The notes: generated by a model not told the origin, from the sequence alone. Shown: positions 10,534 to 22,329, numbered from the stretch's first letter. The stretch is 64,000 bases of DNA from Capra hircus (GCF_001704415.2 NC_030811.1:59819591-59883590); one strand, 5' to 3'. Program-made: numbers and translations.

Positions 10534-11668
10534 GATGCTCTTCGGCAACAAGCTTAATGGCCAAGGAAAAATACAAAGAATATATTACAAATTTGTAGAC
10601 AACTGGAAGATTCTTTGCTTAACCTAGAGTTCCCTCAAACTTGATGGACTATGAAAACTTCTTCCTTTTATACCTGCTTACAAAAATCTCGAACACATAT
10701 TTCACGGGATGTAATTTAGAATCCGCTGCTCAGCAACAATCCCACACACAGGAATCCTTATTTAAATTAGTGCTAGTAAAGTTGCAGAGCCTTCCTAGGC
10801 TAATTCTCACACTAACAGCAAGCAGGGAGCTATAATAAACTTCTCTTGAGAGAAGTCATTATTAGCTGTCCACTGTATGGCTTTATCACAACTCTTATTG
10901 CTGAAGAGTCATGCAGATATCCTAATTAACCAACTGATTTCCCTGGATTCACTCAACCATTTTTGGCAGAGTATTTAGAAAAGTGTAAAAGGTCGCGCTA
11001 TTTTATATCAAACTAAAAAATGAGGGGACCAGGACTTGGGAATGGACCAAGGAGTGATTGGGACATTTCATGTGTCTATGTTCCCCTTTTCTTTCTCAAT
11101 TCCCCTTCCCAAAATGGAAATTGCTCCTCTCATTTTCCCTTTGAGTGGATTTTCATTTCCAATTTAAAGAATTTGAGTAACTCCTGCCAGAAAAGACTGG
11201 TGAATAGCACATCAATGCCCTTGCTGTCTGTGGCAAACTAAACCCGTGTCCCAGCCAGTGGGAGAGAAGCAAGACCACAGGCCATTCCTTGGACTATGGC
11301 TCCAAGCCTCACATCTGGGGCAGCTACTGCTGTTGTTTTTTTAAAAATCAATTTCCATCTTCACTTGTGAGAAGGACCCACAACTAGTAAGATTTACTCA
11401 GACATTTCAAATCACCAGCTGTAATCCCTAATAGACAACTGCACTCTGGGAGTTTCCAGGTGGTTTCTGAGCTCTAAGAAGGATGAACTCTGATCTATGG
11501 GCACATGCATGGATATACGTCAGGCAGAGCTCAGTCTGATTTCTAAATCCACCACTTTTCAGTTGTACAACTTTGGGTGAACCGGGTAAAACTTTCTCAT
11601 ACGTATGTTCAAAATACAATTCGCAAATTCCTTTTTGATGTGGTTTGAGTAAAGGCTGTGTTTGCGTT
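10534..11668. other. Unique DNA, no gene
   Basis: About 1.1 kb with no recognised repeat. Frames of 64-73 codons show no family. The 141-codon minus frame near 11428-11853 draws its recognisable half from the adjacent SINE. Confidence 0.45.
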
Positions 11669-11852
11669 CCTGACGACTGCATGGACGTAGCCTGACAGGT
11701 TCCTCTGTCCACCGGATTCTCTAGGCAAGAATTTTGGAGTGGGTTGCCATTCCCTCCTCCAGATCCTCCTGACCCAGGGATCAAACCCATGTGTCCTGCA
11801 TCTCCTGCACTGGTAGGTGGATTCTTTACCACTGTGCCACCTGGGAATCCCA
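11669..11852 (-). mobile_element. Bov-tA SINE, 3' part missing
   Basis: Reversed Bov-tA lacking the outer end of its Bov-A part. It starts at 'GACTGCATGGACGTAGCCTG' and runs through 'GAGTGGGTTGCCATTCCCTC', 'CTGACCCAGGGATCAAACCC' and 'CTTTACCACTGTGCCACCTG' to GGGAATCCC. An 8-10-bp deletion lies after CCTCCAGATCCTCC. Confidence 0.9.
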
Positions 11853-12770
11853 CAGGGTGGAGAGATCACAAGGCTATTTCACAGGGCAAAAAGGGGTTAT
11901 GTGACCTATAGTAAACACTTGTGGAAATTCCTTAATAAGTATTGGTCATTTTTATGGAAACATATTACCTAACTCTAAGAAGTACATATTATATATTATT
12001 ACATGTATTTTGAACAGTTTTTAATGAAGATCTAGTTAATGTGTAAGCAACCAAAGAAGGCACAGATCAATGATAGCTTGTTGAGGTCCATAATTTTAGA
12101 AAATACCTTAATTGGCTTCTAACATTCTTTTCCACAGGAGAGTGCTTGCCCTCCCTTCCTCTTTTACAGAGCAAATTTACCTTAGTAAACTAGATTAAGA
12201 GCAGCAAGGTGATAAAGTAAACTTATACCGTGATCATTTATAAATGTTGACACAATCCTTTTTTAAAGCTGCAGATAGTAGTATACAGATCAGATTTATT
12301 TCTGAAAAACATAAGGACATTTATAAGAACAAGTCACATTTCAGGCTACAGCTGCCTTTTCTTGATCCCAAGAGCAGAACACCCAAACATAATACTGGAC
12401 ACCAAGCAGTAAATACATAGTGAATGGACAAAGCCTGTATCTATGAGCACCCTGTCACCCCCCAGTGCAGCTGGGCGTGCCGCTTCTCTCTTTTACCTGC
12501 AGTCTACTCCATCTTATTGAAGATGGGGATTACACAAAGCTCAGAGCTGGAATAGCAGATTTGGAAGCTTACAGTACACAGCTAGACAAAACTACCCACT
12601 GTGGTATCACATCCAGTTCTACTTTTGGGAGACCGTACCAAACCATTCTGTTTATTTATTTTTTTGCAAAACACATGCCTCTTCTTTCCATCCAATGAGT
12701 ACAACTCTAGAGATCAAACTTGAAGGAACTAGTTCATACTAGAGTATGAATGATTGCTAGAGGCCCATAG
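11853..12770. other. Unique DNA with short palindrome
   Basis: No gene and no clear repeat family. An 18-bp near-palindrome with 8-bp arms (TTCATACT-AG-AGTATGAA) sits at 12733-12750, just before the next SINE. A 77-codon frame at 12465 has no family match. Confidence 0.45.
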
Positions 12771-13047
12771 GCTGCTGCTGCTGCTGCTAAGTCATCTCAG
12801 TCGTGTCCGATTCTGTGTGGCCCCATAGACGGCAGCCCACCAGGCTCCTCCGTCCCTGGGATTCTCCTGGCAAGAACACTGGAGTGGGTTGCCATTTCCT
12901 TCCCCAATGCATGAAAGTGAAAAGTGAAAGGGAAGTCGCTCAGTTGTGTTTGACTCTGCGACCCCATGGACTGCAGCCCACCAGGCTCCCCCATCCATGG
13001 GATTTTCCAGGCAAGAGTCCTGGAGTGGGGTGCCATTGCTTTCTCCA
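12771..13047 (-). mobile_element. Bov-A2 SINE (dimer), reversed
   Basis: Complete reversed Bov-A2. A (CTG)5 start at 12772-12788 is followed by a first unit ('GGCCCCATAGACGGCAGCCC'), a linker 'ATGCATGAAAGTGAAAAGTG' and a second unit ('CCATGGACTGCAGCCCACC') ending GGTGCCATTGCTTTCTCC. The two tandem units explain the open frames on both strands here. Confidence 0.95.
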
Positions 13048-14284
13048 TATTTAAAGGAATTGGTTACTTTTTAGGACTGTCATTTCAACTACTGCAATAG
13101 GCTCAAGGGGGAGAGATTTGGGGGTTCAAATTCAGAAAATAGGTGACTAGTCTCTCAACTCGTCTGGGAAACCAGACTTAAATACAACCTGAATAAATCA
13201 TATCAACTTCTGATTATTCAGAAATCCAAACTTCATCTCTTCATGCTTTATCATTTTCTTTGGGTATTGGTAAGTCCCTGATAATCTCAAAAGGCAAATG
13301 AGGGAAAAGAATATTCAGAAGTTTCATTTTTTGCCACTTGTTAACTAAGAAGATAAAGCTCCTTGGTTCAAGTGAGGCTTCAAGATTAACTCCGGCATTC
13401 ATAAATGTATCTTTCCTCTGCCCCAGAAAACAGAAAGCTGACTGTCTCTTGCCACCCGCACTTCTATCCAAGAATAGGATTATTTTAAGACATTCTGAAT
13501 CTCCTCCTACCTTCTACCCTGCAGACTCCAGGGCTTTGACAGTAACGCTTATCCTTCTCCATCCAATCAATAGGACTTTAAGCAAAAAACCAGTCAAAAG
13601 GAACAATCTGTATAAATCAGGTGCAGAAGGCAAGTCCAACAGCATTAGTGACACATAAACAGCATTCTATACTTGAAAAGTTGAGTCTCTGATAAAAGCG
13701 GTGTGTTTTGCCATCTTTTTTTAAAACCCTGATCCAGGAAGCACTGACGAGAAAAGCAGCAGGGTAGTGACACCCTGCAACCAAAAGATAACGTTGACAT
13801 CTATTTCAGGCCCTGCTTGGTTCCCACTGCCTCGTTAATAACACTTGCCTCCAGAGTCGGCCAACCATCCTCCATGCCTATTCCAAGTCCTGGCCATAAA
13901 TACTAACTATGGTTTAAAAATGCAATCAATCTTCCCACCCATTGGGCCAACTGGAATCAGACCACCAGGGAATCAGATGACCCTTACTGAAGAGCTTTTT
14001 CCTACTAGACTGAATGTGAAAGAGAGCTCTTCTGAATGGCAAGAATGTACCAAAGTGTGCATTTTATACATCTGACACACACAGAGCTGCTCAGCATGTG
14101 TGTGAACTTGTGTGCCTGCACAAATGTGGACAAAGGACTAGAAGCACAGGAGTGACCGAGAGTAATGGCAGCATAGCCATACCAGCCACCGAAACCCAGC
14201 ACTCATGGGACGTCTTCTCTGGCCAGCTACTGAGTAAGCGATGCACCTGCCCTAGTAATGATGTTCTCAACTTCATAGTATCAA
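13048..14284. other. Unique DNA, no gene
   Basis: Repeat-poor. The 106-codon plus frame at 13338-13658 and the 76-codon frames around it are mutually overlapping on opposite strands and match no family. Confidence 0.45.
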
Positions 14285-14365
14285 GAAAGGATAACTGAGA
14301 GGGGTTAAGAGCTTTACTCAAGGTCACATGGCTAGTAAGCAGCAAAATGAGAACCAAACAAAAGA
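14285..14365 (-). mobile_element. MIR SINE fragment
   Basis: Short reversed MIR core: 'GGGGTTAAGAGCTTTACTCAAGG' region and 'GGTCACATGGCTAGTAAGCAG', then 'AAAATGAGAACCAAAC'. Confidence 0.65.
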
Positions 14366-16439
14366 TGCATAGGACATCAAAGCCTGCACACCCTATAGCT
14401 GCCTTCGAGGACTGACCTCAGTGTGGGCAGCTGCAGACTGGGGTGTGGACTCACTTCCAATGTCCAAGGCCAGCCATATTGCTGAGCTTTGCCCTCCTCT
14501 GCAATATGAATGGGAGAGTAGGTGATGCCATCTCCTCTTAATCCCCTAGGATTACTTCTGGTGAACCTCCTGCCTCCCAAATCAGTTTTCTGAAAGAGGG
14601 TGAATACATTTCAAAGTGTTAGTTAGAAAATTCCTCACTCCAGGTTGGAATTAAAATTATCATGTCACTGTTCCTTAATGGGCAAATATACCATGACTCT
14701 TAGCATCACATTTTAAACCTTTACTAAGCATCTTAAAATCCTCCAGCTGAAGGCTCAGTGTGGTCCAGCTCTGAATGGGTTGGCACCCAGTCAATATTTG
14801 TTGAATGAATGAATAATGAATGGTTCAACCAGCTGATGAATTTAAAAGAGGATATGACTTAAAATCACTGTAGCAGAACAATATAAAAGTAGCTGGCAAA
14901 AGCATATTGAAATGTTAAGTATTAAAATCTATGGTAGCCAAATCCATGTTACTGGTTTCCAAATGCACTTGAAACATACCAGTGCTCCATGAGTTGCCTG
15001 GATATGGGCCAATGCTTATCTGGTCAGTGACTGACTCCCAAAGTGTAAGGAGGTTCACCAGCTTTGCACACCCCTTTGGGGACAATTGAGAAAATGAATA
15101 GCCTGTTGCTCGATGAGATCTGAGTGGCCTAATGAAATAATACACCTCCACAAGGGCCTAAATGATGTTTGGGGATTCTGTTGCTCATTAGATAGCATCC
15201 TGTTGTGAAAAGAACTGGTCAACCCACAGTGAAGAGTGGTGGGAAGAACACATAGTCACTGAGCAGCCATGAGCTTGCTCCCTCTCCCTCTGTTTCTCTT
15301 GCAATTGAACTAAGTACCATGGTATGTGTGATTTCCCAGCCCATGGCCTAGCTGACATTGACCAGGGAGTAGCCATGGCCCCAGATGTGTCTAGAAACTT
15401 TAAGCGCGCTATTTGGGGCCCAAGACAATTTTGTTAACAATATCAATAGCAGGTCAATGTCATGAAATTCAAAAACTATATTTTGCTTCCAAATTCAGTG
15501 AATTTTATTCCACATGCCTATACTTGGCATATTTTAGGATGTGCCTTTTTAAGATGAAAAGAGTTAAAAGCCTACCGCCCTGCAATTCCCTCAAGTTAAA
15601 GCTATTTTAAGTTTCCTAACCTTTGAAGGTTTGTTTCTCTTATGCTGTCATTAAAATTACTTATGCTTTTAATTTGCTGAGTTGCATTTAGCAGGAAGCC
15701 TCCCAAGCCACATGCTGAGCTTCGTTACTTCCTCCTGTCTTCCACAGCACTGTTCCCCATAAGACTAAGCCCTAATTGAAATGTCCACTAAAACAGCGTA
15801 AAATCATCTTCTACAGAATATGCTCAGGTACACCACATTTTAATGCTGTGTTTTTAGACACATCTCACTGATTTTTTAAAGTAAACTTAACTCATTTTTC
15901 CCCTTTCACTGAGTAAAGTCCATCATCCCAATCACATCATATTTGCCATTTCTGCTGTTTTCCAATCAGGCAAGTGAAAAAAAAAAATCAAGTTTGTTCT
16001 CCATGGTGGGAAGGGCCTGCTTCCTTTCTTCTGCACAAGGAGGGCATACAGACAAATTCAGTGGACATTTCCAAACAGCCTCACCTGTGAGATGAGTGTA
16101 TGGGCACTTTCAGTTTCTTTCTCTCTGCTTCCTTCTCCATAATATTATTAGTCAGTGGAAAGGGTTAGAATGAAAATGAGTTTCTGGCTTTCCAAGAGCA
16201 CTTGGTTCATTAACATCAATTTGATAGTTGATGCCTTTATTCTTAACGTTGAGTTTGAATAATGTGGAATCTCTGGACACCATCACTCTAGTGAGAATCA
16301 TTTTACAGTGAGAAAGACAGATGTACGTTTGGAAAGAAAAATGCTTTCTTTAGAACAGGTAAGGCAGCTTTGGGGGATTCATCCCAAAGAGTCCATCTTC
16401 TAGAACTAGTACCAGCTGTGTGAGCTGTAAGAAGCACCA
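14366..16439. other. Unique DNA, no gene
   Basis: About 2 kb with little recognisable. A short L2 3'-terminal match lies near 14785-14815 ('AATATTTGTTGAATGAATGA'). Frames of 60-78 codons show no homology. 15600-16340 is AT-rich and repeat-free. Confidence 0.45.
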
Positions 16440-16620
16440 TTTGAGGTGGGCCTGTCAGTATGAACTCGTGACCTTAAATAAGACCTATTTATCTTTCTAA
16501 GGCCCTAGTTAATCACAACACTAATAAAGACTCTGTAGAGTTGTTGCAGGATTAAATTATAAACACATTGACAGCACCTAATGGCACATCCAGCACATAG
16601 CAGATCCTCCGCATATGTAA
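16440..16620 (+). mobile_element. MIR SINE (diverged)
   Basis: Plus-strand MIR 3' two-thirds: 'CTCGTGACCTTAAATAAGAC', 'GTAGAGTTGTTGCAGGATTAA', 'TTGACAGCACCTAATGGCAC' and 'CCAGCACATAGCAGATCCTC'. Confidence 0.65.
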
Positions 16621-16973
16621 CCTGAACATAAATCCAAAATGTGAGCTGTGACCTTGGGCACACACAATAACCTCCCTGAAAAAGGAGGATGGTACTACCT
16701 ATTTTACAGAATTCATTTAATGACCATCTGTATGTGTCAATTAGTAACTGGTCTAATATTAGATGCTAGGAACTTTTGTGTGTTTGTGGCTCTCTTAAAG
16801 ATATGAAAATCAGAAAGTTCTGTATGATATAAGGTATTATTTCAGGTAACCAGATACTAGACACAAAAAGCTGTGTGGGCCCAGGTGGTAAACACATGCT
16901 GAGATGTAACATGACCTGCTCTTTAGAGGGTAAACCTTATTCATTCATTCATAAAACATTTTTGTGGGTAAGT
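16621..16973. other. Unique DNA, no gene
   Basis: No recognised repeat apart from a TCATTCATTCAT patch near 16940 that recalls the reversed end of L2. Confidence 0.4.
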
Positions 16974-17112
16974 TAAGAGGCAATGGCAACCCACTCCAGT
17001 ACTCTTGCCTGAAAAATTCCACGGACAGAGGAGCCTGGTGGACTATAGTCCATGGACTCACAAAGAGTCGGACACGACTGAGCAACTTCACTTTGACTTT
17101 CACTAAGAGGCA
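16974..17112 (+). mobile_element. Bov-A SINE with TSD
   Basis: A forward Bov-A monomer at 16983-17103 ('GGCAACCCACTCCAGTACTC', 'GACAGAGGAGCCTGGTGGAC', 'AGAGTCGGACACGACTGAGC') with a CACTTTGACTTTCAC tail. A perfect 9-bp TSD, TAAGAGGCA, lies at 16974-16982 and 17104-17112. Confidence 0.93.
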
Positions 17113-17345
17113 GGCAAGGTGTTATTTAGACCCAGTTTAATAAAACATGGTCCCTGTCCACACACAAGAGAGGGCTCCCACACAGTTCTTGGCTCAGCAT
17201 CCTTCATAGTCAGTATCAGTTTCCTTTTTTCCTTCCTCAAGGAGATCTCTGATTAATTGGGAGACAAATGAACATCAGTTCAAGGATTGGGTAATAAGTG
17301 CTTAAAGAGAGAAATGTGCCTAATGGTTCATGTATGGGAGGGGAA

Positions 17346-17562
17346 GGGCTTCCCTGGTGGCTTGGTGGTAGAGAATCCCTCTGCAATGCAGGAGCCACAG
17401 AAGATGTGGGTTTGATCCCTGGGTCAGGAAGATCCCCCTGAGGAGGGCATGTCAACTCACTCCAGTATACTTGCCTGGAGAATCCCATGGACAGCGGAGC
17501 CTGGCGGGCTACAGTCCGTGGGGTTGCAAGGAGTCAGACACGACTGAAGCAACAGAGCATGT
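17346..17562 (+). mobile_element. Bov-tA SINE
   Basis: Full forward Bov-tA from GGGCTTCCCTGGTGGC through the tRNA-like A/B box region ('GTTTGATCCCTGGGTCAGG') and the Bov-A part ('GAGAATCCCATGGACAGCGG', 'GGAGTCAGACACGACTGAAG'). Confidence 0.93.
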
Positions 17563-17693
17563 AGCACAACCCTGGTCTCAAAGAGTGTGTGGGGCTGAAA
17601 AGGACCTTTCATGCCACTCACTCTGCTTGAAGAAGACTTTACAAGTCCAGGTGGCAGGCTGGGAATGTCTGTACTCCAAGCTCGCTTAGAAAT

Positions 17694-17733
17694 GGGCTTC
17701 CCTGGTGGCTCAGAGGGTAAAGCGTTCGCTTAG
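17694..17733 (+). mobile_element. SINE head remnant (tRNA-like 5' end only)
   Basis: About 40 bp, from GGGCTTCCCTGGTGGCTCAG to AAGCGTTCGCTTA, match only the 5' tRNA-like head of a Bov-tA or CHR SINE. The rest is absent. Ordinary LINE-driven insertion loses 5' ends, not 3' ends, so a later deletion is likely. Confidence 0.7.
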
Positions 17734-19743
17734 ATATAACTATTTACAATGCCACAGACTTTCCATAGCTAAAATTTTGTGGGAACAGAGTGAAACTGTG
17801 ATATTTGCAAGGACACTAATCCGCTTGGCTCAAGACACCCCAGACAGGAATGACTACTCACTTTCTTCCCGGAAGACCAGGTCACTTTCTCCTTTAAGAA
17901 CAGGAAGAAATCTAAGTCTATGCTTTTCTCTTGGAACTTGGATGTGAGAAGATGAACTGTAGCTCCTACCAATCCTCTAAGGTGAGAAGTTAGTTGAAAT
18001 CACAATTGTATGAACAACAGTGACCCATGCTTGTCTATCCACACATACCTTGAAAGCTCCCTGGGAAATACTTCTGTGCTCCAGAGAGCTACAGCGAGAG
18101 GTGCATGACCAATACAAGCCCTTGGAAGGAGACAGCTCCAGAAGGAGGCAGTAGATGAGGGTAACACTCTCATGCACTCAAGGGCTCCAACTCTGTGAGA
18201 ATAGGGCAATTCCACAGAAACCTTCCAGACACATGTACAACCTGGGGAGTTTGGAGTCTAACTACTAGGCAGGGAAGGCAGGGGCTGGAGAACAGAATGC
18301 AGGGAGGCAGGGGCAGGTGAGTCCCAGCCACACCAGAGAGCTCATGGTTTCAGGTCTGTGATTTTTACACTGTGTTCAAGAGATATGGGGGGAGTCACCT
18401 CAGAGAACTGGGGGTCAGGGCATCATTTAAGTGACAATAGCTCTGCTTTTAGAAGTTCTCCCTTAGACATCTACTTCCTCCCCTCCTTCTTTATTTCTTT
18501 TTCTCTCTCTTTCTTTATTAGAAAAGTTTTGACTGTGGAAATGTTTGAAATTTGCTAATTCAGCTTTCCTGGTCCATTCATTACTGGAGAGAGCCCCATG
18601 GGAGTGAAGCCAAGCATTGAGAACAGGTCTTACTCTTAGAGGATATTTGCAGCAATAGGAAGAGAAAGTAAGGTCTCACAGAGATTGGGACAATATGACA
18701 AGGAGCAAAGATGTAGAGAATTGGGGACAAGTCAGGTGACAAGTCATATTCCTGGCATCCTAAAACCCAGGTTTATTATGTGCACATTTAAGTCAGCTCT
18801 TCACCACCCGGGACAGCGGGATCAAAGATAATGAAATACTTTCCCAACTGGCTCAGGAGCCAGAGAGGTCTGAGGAGTGGACAACATCTGCCCTTGCTTT
18901 AGAAACTCTGCAGGAAGGGAAGGGCATGAGCTGTACAGCACTTGCACTATTTTCCACTCCCTGAGCACACCTGTGAAGCCAAACCTGCTGGGAGTGCCTT
19001 CCAAGGGAAAAGAGAACCTTCAGGCATGGCTTGGTAAGGCTAAGAGCTGTTTACTTTGGGGCATTATAAACGTTAATAACATTTGGGATTATTTCTGCTT
19101 TGGATGCAAGTAATTGAAATGATTGAAATGGAAATGAAAACATGTGCTTTTGATGATTAGGAGATGAAAAAAGAAACAATTAGCATGAAGGTTAATAATG
19201 GGCAAAACAATTTTTTTCCTTGACAATACAGATGCTCGCAAGAGGAAACGTCCTTGAAAAACTTTTGGATTTTGTAATGCTCCACTGGTATCGCTAGAAA
19301 AAATACTTAAAATAGCCAAGGGCCAGAGAAATGCTAAAGGAAATTCACAGAAGTAGTTTAACTAAGGGTTAGAGACAAATACCCAAACTGTCCCCAAGGT
19401 CTGAGCCTGAGGAAACTCACTCTCATTTCTCATCACTTGAGTGAGATGCTGGGCATGCAGGAAAGTTTCAGTTCTTCCATCTTGGACATTGTTTCTGCTC
19501 AACCATAATAGACACCACCACAGTCTCCCTCACTGCAAGTTGTCTCTTGAGAGGTTATCAAGGTATTACCTTGTCTCTTCCAAAAATGAATCCGATACCT
19601 AACTGGTCTGACTGCAAAGTTGGAGGGTACAACTCCACCATCTCCATTCTTACTTGGGGAGTCAGCCTACCTGCTATCTTGCTCAGAGTGCATTAAAGCA
19701 CAAAAAGGAAGCCAGCAATCCAGTGGTTTTATTAAGGGTGTCT
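17734..19743. other. Unique DNA, no gene
   Basis: About 2 kb without a recognised repeat. A TTTC/CT-rich tract lies at 18475-18520. Frames of 60-80 codons overlap on opposite strands and match nothing. Confidence 0.45.
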
Positions 19744-20048
19744 ATTCAGGTGAGGGGAGAAGGCAATGGCACCCCACTCCAGTACTCTTGCCTGGAAAAT
19801 CCCATGGGCAGAGGAGCCTGGTGGGCTGCAGTCCATGGGGTTGCTAGGAGTCAGACACGACTGAGCGACTTCACTTTTACTTTTCACTTTCATGCATTGG
19901 AGAAGGAAATGGCAACCCACTCCAGTGTTCTTGCCTGGAGAATCCCAGGGATGAGGGAGCCTGGTGGGCTGCCATCTATGGGGTTGCACAGAGTCGGACA
20001 TGACTGAAGCGACTTAGCAGCAGGAGCAGCAGCATTCAGGTGAGGGGA
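19744..20048 (+). mobile_element. Bov-A2 SINE with 15-bp TSD
   Basis: A complete forward Bov-A2 (19759-20033): first unit 'GGAAAATCCCATGGGCAGAGG', linker 'TTTTCACTTTCATGCATTGG', second unit 'GAGAATCCCAGGGATGAGGG', ending in AGCAG repeats. The flanks ATTCAGGTGAGGGGA at 19744-19758 and 20034-20048 are identical (15 bp). The right copy is shared with the next SINE. Confidence 0.96.
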
Positions 20049-20379
20049 TTCCCTAATAGCTCAGCTGGTAAAGACTCCGCCTGCAATGCAGGAGACCACG
20101 GTTCGATGGAAGATCCCCTGGAGAAGGGATAGGCTACCCACTCCAGTATTCTTGGGCTTCCCTTGTGCCTTAGCTGGTAAAGAATCCACCTGCAATGCAA
20201 GAGGCCTGGGTTTGATTCCTGGGTTGGGAAAATCCCCTGGAGAAGGGAAAGGCTACCCAGTATTCTGAATACCCAGTATTCTGGCCTGGAGAATTCCATG
20301 GACTGTTAAGTCCATGGGGTCGCAAAGAGTCGGACACGACTGAGTGACTTGCACTTTCACTTTTTCATTCAGGTGGGGA
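20049..20379 (+). mobile_element. Bov-tA SINE with doubled tRNA-like head
   Basis: Two tRNA-like heads in tandem, the first from TTCCCTAATAGCTCAGCTGG and the second from GGGCTTCCCTTGTGCCTTAG (20155 on), precede one Bov-A part. Inside is a short duplication, TACCCAGTATTCTG, near 20250-20283. The 3' flank ATTCAGGTGGGGA (20367-20379) is a two-base-deleted copy of the 20034-20048 flank, so this SINE used the same target. Confidence 0.9.
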
Positions 20380-20634
20380 ATCCATTCTCCTAGCCAAGGC
20401 CTCCTAGAATTTTCTCTCGATACTCAACACCTCAACAGCCTTATTCATTCACAGAAGCACATCACGTGAGGCTCTTGGCACTCTTATAAGAAGGTGCACA
20501 ATCAAAGGTGTGGAGACCAAGTTTCTGAGAAGCTGAGACTACATAACTAGTCAAAAAGGCACACAAAGAGCTCAGCCACTCCAGTAAGGGAGGTGGTACC
20601 TGCTCCATGAGAAAGCCAGAGACATTTGGTGATA
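20380..20634. other. Unique DNA, no gene
   Basis: No repeat recognised. Confidence 0.4.
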
Positions 20635-20750
20635 AACCTTAGTCTAACACTCACAGGCTATGTCATTTTGGAAAGAAGTGATCAACCTCTCTAAATCTCT
20701 GTTATTTCATCTCTACACCTGTCTTGCTGAGGCGGACGTTAGTGGTAACT
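20635..20750 (+). mobile_element. MIR SINE (diverged)
   Basis: Plus-strand MIR middle: 'CTTAGTCTAACACTCACAGGC', 'GATCAACCTCTCTAAATCTC', 'TGTTATTTCATCTC'. Confidence 0.55.
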
Positions 20751-21561
20751 TACATAGTCATTGCCCCCTTTTCTTTCCTAAGAGAAGCCTCATTTTATTC
20801 AGATATCCACCTATCCTCTGGGAAGTCCTTGAGCCTGAGTTAATGCTAACGCTAACCCAGTCACCCTGACTGCAGGTGCTGATCTGATTGGTCTCCTCCC
20901 CACGCTCTTTAACACTATTTGGTTTGGAACAGGGTGTGTATTCAAATTCAAGCCAAGGAGACAAGCAGAGCTTTGGCTAGGTGCTTCCACAAATATTCTC
21001 ACTCCTTCTGGGATCATATTCTAAAATGACCCCTCTCTCATGGGATGTTGTGGTGTGCAATGTCCAGCACTAAAGCTGCCACACAGATAGGGGCAGAACC
21101 CAGGGAATCACAAAACGGGAGTCCAGGGAATCCAGAGCTGCAGCCACCCTGGACTGAGTCAGCTCTGAATTCAGTCTGCATTTCTAGCTTTCAATTATGT
21201 GAGCCAATACATTTTCTTCTTGTTAAAGATAATAAACAACTGCAAATTTTCTGTTACTTGAAAATTAAAGTATATAAAATAATAAACACCTATAACAATT
21301 CGGCAGAAGATAAATAAAAAGGAGATGTCCTGTGCTTAGTGTAAGACTAAGTACAGGGTTTGCATTTAAAACATGCTAGTTCTTTTTGCTGTAGTGTCTT
21401 TCCTGGCTGCACTGCCTTACCTAGATTAAGGGATTCTCCCAGAAGACTTATTTTGGTTTTATTCAAGCACAGGGACATCAGTGGCCTTATAAATGTTGAG
21501 AGGCTTTGCTTTGTTCACTACCGGTGTCTAGGAATTGAGGGTGCTGAGGACAGGGAGAAAA
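20751..21561. other. Unique DNA, no gene
   Basis: No recognised repeat. An 90-codon open frame at 21045-21317 opens in unique DNA with no family match. AT-rich after 21190. Confidence 0.45.
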
Positions 21562-22028
21562 ATACTATGGATTGAATTGTGTTCCCCCAAATATAGATCA
21601 AAATCCTGATGCCAGTACCTCAGAATGTGGCCCTATGTGGAAAGAGGGCCATTACAGATGTAATTAGATAAGATGAGGTCACATAGAATGGGGTGGACCC
21701 TTAGTTCAGTATAACTGGGTTTCTTATGAGTACGTAGTGATGTGAAGACACGGACACACAAGGAAAATGTCATATGATGACAAGGGCAGAAACCGAAATC
21801 ATGTAGCTGCAAGCCAGGGAACTCCAGGGACCACCAGCAAACCACCAGAGGCTGGAAAGAGGAAAGGAAGGATTCCCTCACTGGTTCCAGGAGGAGCATG
21901 GGCCTGCTGACACCTTGATTTTGGATTTCTAGGGTCCAGAACTGTGAGACAGTAAATTTCCACTGTTTTAAGCCACCTTGTTTGTTGTGCTTTCTTAAGG
22001 CAGTTCTAGGAAATGAATATAGTGCCTA
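21562..22028 (+). mobile_element. MLT1-type MaLR solo LTR
   Basis: Forward ERVL-MaLR LTR of roughly 465 bp. Seen in order: 'TATGGATTGAATTGTGTTCC', 'CCAGTACCTCAGAATGTGGC', 'CATTACAGATGTAATTAGAT', 'AGACACGGACACACAAGG', 'AACTCCAGGGACCACCAGC' and 'GTCCAGAACTGTGAGACAG', closing with TTTAAGCCACCTTGTTTG and AGGAAATGAATATAG. No internal viral genes remain. Exact MLT1 subtype unresolved. Confidence 0.85.
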
Positions 22029-22329
22029 ATCAGAAACATGTAATAGAAAGAAACCAGGTGGAAAGCAAGCATTTAAAATCATCTCTTTAAAAAAAAGAAA
22101 GCTTTAAAATGTTATCAGGTGTCCTCTCTCTACAGCAGTTTATGCCAGGTTGCTAAAACTCTAAAAGTTTCTCCCTAAAAGCATCCCAGTGGCCCTTATT
22201 TAAAAATATAATCATTCTCTAAGTCTTTTCTTTAAAAATGGAATTAGATGCAGCAGTCAGATGTATAAATTAGATAAAAGTGCAGCTCCTACAGCTGAAG
22301 AAAGCTGGGGAGATTCAGACCTGCTGCCA
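22029..22329. other. AT-rich unique DNA
   Basis: No gene or repeat recognised; contains an A-run at 22088-22094. Confidence 0.4.

Noticed and set aside
11428..11869. 141-codon minus frame with repeated glycines and PGSG-type motifs
   Set aside because: The recognisable part is the translated tRNA-like head and Bov-A part of the reversed Bov-tA at 11669-11852.
19620..20007. Frames encoding HSSVLAWRIPG/QTRLSDFTFTFHF-like text
   Set aside because: This recurring peptide is translated Bov-A2; the same words appear at 12797, 46287 and 57650.
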